From NCBI GenBank assembly GCA_014284505.1, contig JAAFYY010000001.1:3410001-3474000 (forward strand): DNA of 64,000 nt. Direction: 5' to 3'. A program made the translations under genes and the position numbers. This document shows positions 57,167 through 64,000 of the stretch, in pieces. The notes beneath the pieces were generated by a model. The model did not search any database. It had not been told where the DNA came from and saw only the letters and a list, made by a program, of their open reading frames with translations. How positions within the stretch are numbered: position 1 is the first letter of the stretch; every line of letters begins with the position of its first letter. The stretch is from Streptacidiphilus sp. 4-A2. Its GTDB lineage: Bacteria; Actinomycetota; Actinomycetes; Streptomycetales; Streptomycetaceae.

Positions 57167-58472
57167 TCACTCGGGCTGGGGTGTCCAGCGGCGGAGGCCC
57201 TTGCGGTCGTAGTAGCGGGTCATCGCGAAGCCGAACAGCAGCGCGGCGGCGGTGCCGATGGCGATGGCGACCCAGGCATGTGTCAGCCCGGCGTCGCCTC
57301 GGGCATCGAAGTACACGATGGCCCGTACGCCTCGCTCAGTTGCCGCATCGGTTCGAACAGGCCGAGGAAGCGGAAGAACCGGAGCCGCCTGCAAGGGCAC
57401 GGTCGCCCCGAGGACGGGAGGGCCAGCGCGATGAAGACGAACATCGACACCAGCTGCCCGATCCCGCCGAAGGCGGCGTTGATGGCCTGCACGCCCAGCC
57501 CCACCGCGAAGCTGGCGCAGTAGGAGAAGAGCCAGCAGCGCCGGGTGCGGCGCGTCCATGCCCAGGATCACCACACAGGCCAGCATGATCAGGCCGGTGG
57601 TGAGCACGGCGATCCCGGCCGTCATGATCATCTTCAGCAGCAGCGTCTGGGTGCGGCTGATGGGAACGGTCGGCCGTCGCGTGTGCCAGGGGCCGAGCTC
57701 GCTGTCGGCGTAGCCGAGGGCCCCGTCGACGCCGTTGTGGACGATATTGCCCCGATGAAACCGGCCAGCACCAGCAGCAGCGTGTAGTAGAACGCGCTGA
57801 GGCCGAGCCCGCTGTGCGTGCCGATCGGGTGGCCGACCTGGGTGGTGACCGCGACCGGGTCGGCCAGGAACACCTGAGTGGTGGTGTCGGCGCCGGCCCG
57901 GCCGCGGTCGCGGCCGTCAGCTGCCTGCCGATCGTCAGCGACGCCTGGTGCGCGGCCGTCTGGGTGATCTGCGAGGCCAGCGAGGAGCCGAGGCTGCCCA
58001 GGCCGGGGTTGGTCAGCACGGTCAGCGTGGGGCGCCTGGTCGCCCGCGTGGTGGTCAGTGCCGCGATCGAGTCGGTGAAGCCGTCGGGGATGACCAGGGC
58101 GCCGTAGACCTTGGCGGACGCCAGCTGCTCCTGCGCCCCGGAGCTGCTCAGCTGCCGCCAGTCGACGGACCCGCCCGGCGTGGAGGCGATGACGGCCTGG
58201 CTGATCTGCGCGCCCAGGTTCTGCTGCTGCCCCGGCAGCGGCGGGCTGTGGTCCGCGTTGACCAGCGCAATCGGCAGCCGGTGCAGACTTCCGGTCGGGT
58301 CGAGGATGCCGCCCATGTAGAGCAGCGACAGCAGCAGGGCCACCAGTCCGCTCAGAATGCTGGGCAGCAGCCACAGTTTCGGACGGCCGAAGGCCAGCGC
58401 GAGGGCTTGCCGGGGCTGGGGCCGTGGCCCCGGCCCGGTTCCACTGAGGCCATGGGGCACTCCCTTGGTCAT
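57167..58472 (-). CDS. DUF3533 membrane protein, ABC-2/YhgE-like (frame changes)
   Basis: About 430 aa. An N-terminal membrane helix (LWLLPSILSGLVALLLSLLYMGG) is followed by an extracytoplasmic domain (RLPIALVNADHSPPLPGQQQNLG, KVYGALVIPDGFTDSIAAL, LTVLTNPGLGSLGSSLASQIT), then about five helices (SAFYYTLLLVLAGFIG, KMIMTAGIAVLTTGLIMLACVVILG, AWVAIAIGTAAALLFGFAM). Frame changes lie near 57885, 57752, 57530 and 57410. The layout matches YhgE/Pip and DUF3533 proteins. No ATPase adjoins. Confidence 0.75.
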
Positions 58473-58564
58473 GGCGCGGCCGGCTGCCGGCTGCGGTCGG
58501 TTGCCTCCGTGCGCTGATGAGGGGTTCCGATCCACCGGGCGGGCGAAACCAGGACCACCCGAAC

Positions 58565-59255
58565 TCAGTACCGCCGGTCACCGGTCGGCCCGCCCGGCTG
58601 GCCGCCGTCCGGCCGAGGCTGTACGCCGGGCCCGGGAACAGCGCCCGGGCCCGGCCGGCCGACGCCGCCGGAGGCTTGCGCCGCGAGGGCCCCGGTCAGC
58701 TGCCGGTCGAGCTCCCTGACCTGGTCGCGGTAGGGCAGCAGGGTCGCCCGGTGTCCCTGAGCTGCCACTCCTCGTCCACATCGGCCTTGGTGACGACCAG
58801 CTCCAGACTGCTGTCGAGCGCCTGCATGTGCAGCCCCCGCAGCACGCCCGCGAGTTGGGCGATCGCCTTGTTCCCGCCGTGGTTGCCGTAGCTGGCAAGC
58901 GCGGCGGGCTTGTCGCGCCACTCGTGGTAGAGGAAGTCCAGGGCGTTCTTGAGCACCGCGGGGTAGCCCCAGTTGTACTGGGGAAGACAAAGACAAAGCC
59001 GCTGTAGCCGGCCACGGTGCGGCTCCAGCGCCGGGTGTGCTCGTGCTGGTACTGCCCGAGCGCCGCCATCAGCGGTTCGTCCAGCAGTGGGAGGCCGACC
59101 TCGGCGAGGTCGAGCAGCTCGTAGCGGAGGCTGCTGCCCTGCTGCGCCTCGGCCCGGATCCATTCGGCGATGCCGGGGCAGATCCGGCCGGGTCGGGTGC
59201 TGCCGATCACGACCGCGACGCGGTCCTGCTGCTGCGGTTCTGCGGGATTGGACAT
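58565..59255 (-). CDS. NADPH-dependent FMN reductase (frame changes)
   Basis: About 230 aa. Flavodoxin-like: VAVVIGSTRPGRICPGIAEWI, PLLDEPLMAALGQYQHEHTRRWS, FPQYNWGYPAVLKNALDFLYHEW, and KPAALASYGNHGGNKA. Frame changes lie near 58983 and 58752. The family reduces FMN, quinones or azo compounds. It is leftward with the MarR gene upstream and probably controlled by it. Confidence 0.87.
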
Positions 59256-59310
59256 GGCGGGCTCCAAGCGGTTCGGCGGCACGATCGGCGGCTCGCCTCG
59301 GCGATTCACG

Positions 59311-59364
59311 TCAGCGGTTTCCGGTCAGCGGTTTCCGGTCAGCGGTTTCGGGTCAGCGGTTCGG
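59311..59364. repeat. Four 14-base tandem repeats over the MarR stop codon
   Basis: Units TCAGCGGTTTCCGG twice, TCAGCGGTTTCGGG once, then TCAGCGGTTCGG. The MarR stop codon (59353-59355) lies in the last unit; each unit supplies a TGA in the same strand, so unit gain or loss would not lengthen the protein. Confidence 0.8.
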
Positions 59365-59885
59365 TTCCTGGGACGGGGCGGCCACCGGGCGGCCGGTGCC
59401 GAGGTCGACGCCGGTACTCCGGGCATGGTGGTGCACCACCTGGCTCGCCAGCTGGGAGAGCCGTTTGCGGTTGGTCTCGGTGAGGCCGCCGACGGCTTCG
59501 TCCAGCCTGCGCTCGACCTCGGCGGCAACGGTCAGGGCGAGCTGTCGGCCGTGCTCGCTCAGCGCGACCCGGACCGCCCGGCGGTCCTCGTCGACCGCGA
59601 CCCGCCGCACCAGCCCCCGGCGCTCGGCCCGGGCGACCAGGCCGGTGGTGCTCGACTTGTCCAGCCCGAGCACTCCGGCCAGCTGCGCCATCCCCGGCTC
59701 CCGGTCGCGCAGGACACCGAGCAGCCGTGCCTGTTGCAGGGACAGCTCGTACGCGCCGGCAGCATCGGTGAGGATGCCCTGGACCAGGAACGACAGCTGC
59801 ACCAGCCCGTCCACGACCCCGAGGTCCTGGACGCGGCGGGCCTGCCGGACCCGGCGGGAGCGGAGGGAGCGGAGGAAGTGGCCAT
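59353..59885 (-). CDS. MarR-family regulator of the FMN reductase (one frame change)
   Basis: About 177 aa. Core LVQLSFLVQGILTDAAGAYELSLQQARLLGVLRDREPG, MAQLAGVLGLDKSSTTGLVARAERRGLVRR and VDEDRRAVRVALSEHGR is a typical MarR winged helix. ATG 59885 (MATSSAPSAPAG) needs a frame change near 59815; GTG 59814 is an alternative start without one. It likely represses the adjacent reductase under oxidative or electrophile stress. Confidence 0.82.
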
Positions 59886-59946
59886 GGCACCACCGTAGCC
59901 CGGTTTAGTACGTGGAGCAAACCTTTTAGGACGCATCGCAAACTTC

Positions 59947-61717
59947 TTGATGAGTGACACAAACCAGTTCCGGGCGCTCCGACGGATCGGCCCCACCCCG
60001 GAGAGCCGAACCACGCAGAGCCGCACCGCGACGGCGCGCCCCTCCCGCTGCACCGACGTCAGCACCGGGCTGGAAGCACAATCCCGCGGTGGGCCACAGC
60101 TGTTCGTCTCCACCCGTGCGTGGCAGGTCCGTTACCGCAGCACACCAAGGAGCGTTGGCAGGGCGAGTATTCTCGAAACGGAGCCACGCCTTGCCCGTCC
60201 CGACGTCACTGTGATCACGCCGGTGCACAACACCCGGCCCTACCTGGACGCCTGGTTCTCCTCGCTGCTCGGCCAGTCGGCCGGGGCGCTGCGGATCGAG
60301 GTGATCGCGGTGGACGACGGCTCGCACGACGGCAGCGCCGCCGAGCTCGAACGCCTGGCCGCGCTCCACCCCGGACTGCTCACCGTGCGGGCCCTGCCCC
60401 GCCGGAGGGGCCCCGCCCACGCCCGCAACCTGGGTCTGGGACTGGCGAAGGGGCGCTATCTCTTCTTCCTCGACTCCGACGACTACCTGGGCTCGGAGGC
60501 CCTCGGCCGGATGGTCGCCGCCGCCGACAAGCACGGCGCCGACGTGGTGCTGGGGCGGGTGGTCGGGGTCAACGGCCGGTGGGTGCCCACCTTCGCCTGC
60601 CGCCGGACCGACCACGACGTCCGCTTCCCGACGCGGACCTGGCCTGGTCGCTCACCCTTCGAAGCTGTTCCGCCACGCCCTGGTCACAGAGCACCAGTTG
60701 AGGTTCCGCGAGGAGCTCCCCGCCTACAGCGACGGCCCGTTCGTGCTGGAGGCGTTCTTCCGGGCCCGGCGGATCTCGGTGCTGGCCGACTACGACTACT
60801 ACTTCCTGGTGGCCCGGGCCGACCGCGGCAACATCACCTACAGCTCCACCCTGGGCGACCGGCTGCGCGGGATCGCCGCCGGGATCGAGGTCACCGTCCG
60901 CTGCGCACCGCCGGGCGACGTCCGGGACCGGGTCAACTCCCGGCATCTGCGCGGCGATCTGGCCAATCTGTTCCGGGCCGAGTTCCTGGAACTGGCCCGG
61001 CCCGAGCAGCGGGCGCTGTGCGCCGACGCGCGGCGCTGGTGCGGGAGCACCTCACCGACGCCATCCTCGGCTGGTGCAACGAGGCGCAGCGGCTGAAGCT
61101 CCACTGCCTGCGGCACGGCCTGCTGGACGAGTTGGTGGCGCTGGTGCGCTACGAGGTCGAACACCAGGCCATGCCGGGGGCGTTCGACATCACCGCCGCG
61201 GCCTGGAGCGCGGCCGACGGCGCACCGGCACTGGAGCTGCGGACCCGGCAGCCGCTGGGCCTGCCGTGGCTGGGCGGCGCGCCGGTCGCCCGGGCGCTGA
61301 CCGGCGCCGGGGGGCGTACGGCAGCCGCGAGGTCGCGTTCCAGGCGGCCTCCGCCGCCGGGGGCGACCCCGGCCAGGTACGGATCCCGCTGCGTGCGCTG
61401 CTCCCCGGGCCCCGGCGGGGCGGCTCGGCAAGTTCCCGGTGGTCCCTGCGACTGGAGGCCGACTACGCCGGCTGCCTGGTCAGCGTCCCGGTACCGGCCG
61501 GCCGGGAGCTGCCGTCGCTGCGCTGGTGGCACTCGGGCCGCCCCTATCGCGCCAACGCGCTGCGCGCGCAGGACGGTTCACTGGTCCTGGCGATCGCCCC
61601 GATCAGCCTGCGCCGGGTGCTGGCGCTGCGGCTCCGGCGGCTCCGGCCGGTCGGAGCGGCCGGCCCGGCGGCGCAGGGGAACCGGCGGCCCCGTCCGACC
61701 TGGCCCACTCGGGCTAG
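59947..61717 (+). CDS. Family 2 glycosyltransferase (frame changes; start uncertain)
   Basis: The conserved domain begins near 60203: VTVITPVHNTRPYLDAWFSSLL, VIAVDDGSHDGSAAELERLA, PAHARNLGLGLAKGRYLFFLDSDDYLG (DxD motif). After frame changes near 60630-60680 and 61040 come FREELPAYSDGPFVLEAFFRARRIS and a C-terminal beta-rich region (RWSLRLEADYAGCLVSVPVPAGREL). The layout resembles TarP/WcaA-type enzymes that decorate wall polymers. No in-frame start exists between 59947 and the domain, so the true N-terminus is unclear. Confidence 0.75.
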
Positions 61718-61778
61718 CCCGGTCGGGCTAGCCCGGTCGGGCCGGCCAAACCGGGTCCGCCCCGCGCGCGGGCGGGGG

Positions 61779-62409
61779 TCACTCCGCCGCCGGACTCCAC
61801 AGCCGCAGTCCGGCGGTCAGTTCGCGCAGGCAGCGGACCGCCAGCTCGGCGGGGCCGGGCTCGGGGCTCTGCGCCCGGGCCCAGGTCTCGACCGCGATGC
61901 GCATGGCGGCGTTGACCGCCGCCGAGGCAAGGCGCAGCTCCAGCGGGTCAGCGCCGGGGCCGACCAGGTCGGCGAGGACCGGGAGCAGCGAGTCCTCGGT
62001 GTCGCGGGAGACCCGGTCCCAGACCCGGCGCAGCTCCGGGTCGTCCGCCATGGAGCGGATCAGGCCTCTGGTCCAGTGCAGGGCCTCCGTGTCCTCGGGC
62101 GTGGCGGGGGTGAGCGAGCGGCGGGCCGAACGTTCCAGGAACTGCGGCACGGTCTCGCCGGGGGTGCGCCCGCCTGCCCGCAGCTCGGTCAGCCAGGCCT
62201 GGACGCTGCCGGAGAGCAGGGGGCGACCGCCTCCTCCTTGCTCGGGAAGTAGCGGTAGAAGGTGCGCAGGGCGATCCGGCCGCGTTGGCGATGTCCTCGG
62301 CGGTGGTGGCCTCGGCCCCGCGTTCGGCGAAGAGGGCGGCGGCCGTGCGGGCGATCTCCAGCTGGGTGGCGGCCTTGCGGCGCGCGGTCAGCGAGGGGCG
62401 TGCGGTCAT
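61779..62409 (-). CDS. TetR-family regulator (two frame changes)
   Basis: About 210 aa. Helix-turn-helix: IARTAAALFAERGAEATTAEDIANA, then, after changes near 62280 and 62222, TFYRYFPSKEEA. C-terminal domain with VPQFLERSARRSLTPATPEDTEALHWTRGLIRSMA of the type that binds acyl or lipid ligands. Divergent from the SDR gene; a palindrome lies in the shared promoter. Confidence 0.85.
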
Positions 62410-62438
62410 GGGGTCAGCCTACGGGAGGCCGCGTCACA

Positions 62439-62472
62439 TTGGCACAGAACGCATGTTTGGCACAGTGTGCCA
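62439..62472. promoter_or_regulatory. TetR operator: TGGCAC-AGT-GTGCCA with a half-site
   Basis: A perfect 6+3+6 palindrome at 62458-62472, and an 18-bp-shifted direct copy of TTGGCACAG at 62439-62447, in the 131-bp gap between the TetR and SDR genes. Expected site of the adjacent regulator. Confidence 0.65.
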
Positions 62473-62540
62473 TTCAGACGTACTGTGCATGAGCCCTGGA
62501 AAGAACTCGGGAGCAAAGAACTCGGGATCGGAGAACCCCC

Positions 62541-63347
62541 ATGAACCGCTTCACTGACCGCCGCGCCCTGGTCACCGGCGCCGGCTCGGGCATCGGCCAG
62601 GCCACCGCGCTGCGGCTGCTCGCCGAGGGCGCGACCGTCGTCGCCGCCGACGTGGCCCGCCCCGGCCTGGACGAGACCGCCGCCCGCGCGGCCGCCGCCG
62701 GTCACGCCGACCGGCTCAGCACCGTGCTGGTCGACATCGCCGACGAAGCGTCGGTACGCGCCGCCGTCGCCCCCGCCGTCGAGGCCATGGGCGGGCTGGA
62801 GGTGCTGGTCAACGCGGCCGGGATCCTGCGCTCCACGCACACCGGGCAGACCACCCTGGAGCAGTGGAACGCGGTCATCGGCGTCAATCTGACCGGGACC
62901 TTCCTGATGACCCGGGAGGCCCTGCCGGCCCTGCTGGCCTCCGGCCGCGGCGTGGTCGTCAACTTCAGCTCCACCTCCGCCACCTTCGCTCACCCGTACA
63001 TGGCGGCCTACGCGGCCAGCAAGGGCGGGGTGCAGTCGTTCACCCACGCCATCGCGCTGGAGTACGCCAAGCAGGGCCTGCGCGCGGTCAGCGTCGCCCC
63101 CGGCTCGATCAGCAGCGGGATGACCGACGGCTCCGGCGCGAGCGGCCAAAACCGCGGCCCCGGCATCCCGCAGGACGCCGACATGTCGCTGTTCGCCAAG
63201 CTCACCCCGGCAATCAACCCGTCCGGCTCGCAGTACGGCTTCGCCGGTCCGGAGGCGATCGCGGGCGTGGTCGCCATGCTGGCCTCGGACGACGGCGCGT
63301 TTGTCACCGGCACCGAGATCCGGGTCGACGGCGGCACCCATATGTGA
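62541..63347 (+). CDS. Short-chain dehydrogenase/reductase
   Basis: Intact, 268 aa. Nucleotide loop LVTGAGSGIGQATAL, NAAG in VLVNAAGIL, catalytic Ser in VVNFSSTSA and YAASKGGVQSF (Tyr-x3-Lys), C-terminal FVTGTEIRVDGGTHM. Classical FabG-like SDR. ATG 62541, probably induced when the TetR regulator releases. Confidence 0.92.
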   Translation: MNRFTDRRALVTGAGSGIGQATALRLLAEGATVVAADVARPGLDETAARAAAAGHADRLSTVLVDIADEASVRAAVAPAVEAMGGLEVLVNAAGILRSTHTGQTTLEQWNAVIGVNLTGTFLMTREALPALLASGRGVVVNFSSTSATFAHPYMAAYAASKGGVQSFTHAIALEYAKQGLRAVSVAPGSISSGMTDGSGASGQNRGPGIPQDADMSLFAKLTPAINPSGSQYGFAGPEAIAGVVAMLASDDGAFVTGTEIRVDGGTHM

Positions 63348-63451
63348 CGCCCCGCCTGACACCGCCCCGTGACGCCGGGCGAAGGCGCGGTTGCTCCGTC
63401 CGGCGCCCGCCCTCCCGGCGGGCGCCGGACGCCGCAGCACCGCGCAGGCGC

Positions 63452-63874
63452 TCAGCCCAGCGGCCGGGCGCAGGAGGGGCAGAGCCCCCGGTAGGTGACC
63501 TCGACCCCGGACACCGTGAAGCCGAAACGCTCCGTCGCGGGCAGGTCGCCGAGCGGGTCGCCGGCCGGGTGGACGTCGCGGATCGTGCCGCACTCGGAGC
63601 AGATCAGGTGCTGGTGCGGCTGGCGGGCGTTGGGGTCGTAGCGCTTGGCCCGGCCGTCGGTGCAGACCTCCATCACCTCGCCGAGGGACACCAGCTCCCC
63701 GAGAGTGTTGTAGACGGTGGCCCGGGAGATCTCGGGCAGCCGGAGCGCGGCGCGGGAGTGCACCTCCTCGGCGGTGAGGTGCACGTGGTCGCCGTCCAGG
63801 ACCTCCACCACGACACGCCGCTGCGAGGTGATCCGCCAGCCCCGCCCTCGCAGCCGTTCCAGCAGGTCACTCAT
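63452..63874 (-). CDS. Fur-family metalloregulator
   Basis: Intact, 140 aa. Winged helix (RGWRITSQRRVVVEVL...HLTAEEVHSRAALRLPEISRATVYNTLGELVSLGEV), then metal-binding PHQHLICSECGTIRDVHP and LCPSCARPLG (two CxxC motifs). It fits peroxide/iron-sensing CatR/PerR-like proteins. In Streptomyces such genes often sit beside a catalase gene, which would lie beyond the right edge. Confidence 0.9.
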   Translation of the reverse strand: MSDLLERLRGRGWRITSQRRVVVEVLDGDHVHLTAEEVHSRAALRLPEISRATVYNTLGELVSLGEVMEVCTDGRAKRYDPNARQPHQHLICSECGTIRDVHPAGDPLGDLPATERFGFTVSGVEVTYRGLCPSCARPLG

Positions 63875-63966
63875 GGGTTCACCCGTTCCAGGTCGGTGGG
63901 GTGGCCGAGATGTACCGGCGGCCGTCCGGGGTCCGATGGGACATGGGCTTGGTTCGCTTCTTGACT

Positions 63967-63979
63967 TGGACTGTGTCCA
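63967..63979. promoter_or_regulatory. Inverted repeat TGGAC-TGT-GTCCA upstream of the Fur gene
   Basis: A 5+3+5 palindrome 92 bp upstream of the Fur start, preceded by TTGACT (63961-63966), which may be a -35 element. A possible autoregulatory box; weak. Confidence 0.35.
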
Positions 63980-64000
63980 TCGTAGGATCGGTTCCGGCAA

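Noticed and set aside
59954-60214. Alternative N-terminus of the glycosyltransferase in another frame
   Set aside because: The stretch VFSKRSHALPVP could be its true start region but needs an unproven frame change and has no start codon at proper spacing from AAGGAG.

Overview
The window is high-GC actinobacterial DNA with GTG/ATG starts, 1-8 bp gene overlaps, large regulator families and exported proteins. It fits a Streptomycetaceae chromosome (Streptomyces, Kitasatospora or Streptacidiphilus type). Many conserved single-copy genes are split by one-base frame changes, often in G/C runs. I read these as consensus errors of a draft assembly, not as decay, and give each such gene its full span. 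No tRNA, rRNA, CRISPR array or insertion sequence was recognised.

Region 1 (1-10.8 kb) is most of a C7-cyclitol / pseudo-oligosaccharide (validamycin-like) cluster, cut at its left end. It holds a sugar-phosphate cyclase, a PfkB kinase, a GlgC-like nucleotidyltransferase, a TIM-barrel isomerase/epimerase, a BadF-type kinase, an MFS transporter, an RmlD-like reductase, a VldE-type pseudoglycosyltransferase, a class III aminotransferase and a zinc-type cyclitol reductase. They form three arms with overlapping genes. Region 2 (10.8-20.5 kb) holds a MarR/SDR pair, a kdp potassium-pump operon in the order B-C-A, a small membrane protein, and a two-module Lrp regulator divergent from a YtcJ-type amidohydrolase.

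Region 3 (20.7-30.5 kb) is the most striking part. It is one co-directional run of a CHAT protease, a DUF2384-type antitoxin, a RES-domain toxin, a macro-domain-like protein, a 70-aa ubiquitin-like protein, an E2-like protein with a single cysteine, a JAB peptidase that appears fused to an E1-like adenylating enzyme, a DUF4189 anchored exported protein, and a membrane-anchored coiled-coil protein. It looks like a bacterial ubiquitin-like conjugation cassette embedded in a toxin/protease conflict island.

Region 4 (30.5-39.2 kb) holds a methyltransferase, an SRPBCC protein with a palindromic operator, a NUDIX hydrolase, a UDP-glucose dehydrogenase remnant, two alpha/beta hydrolases, and a MetQNI-type transporter preceded by a Cys-Cys-ending leader peptide. 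Region 5 (39.5-51.9 kb) is cell-envelope rich: two paralogous class A penicillin-binding proteins, an MmpL exporter with its TetR repressor and twin operators, a P450, an RNA-ligase-like protein, an S41 peptidase, a LysM/L,D-transpeptidase and an Smr protein. Region 6 (52-64 kb) is ordinary accessory content: an MFS drug exporter with a divergent ArsR regulator and palindrome, CbiZ, GNAT, an exported protein, a DUF3533 membrane protein, an FMN reductase with MarR, a family 2 glycosyltransferase, a TetR/SDR divergent pair, and a Fur-family regulator at the right edge.
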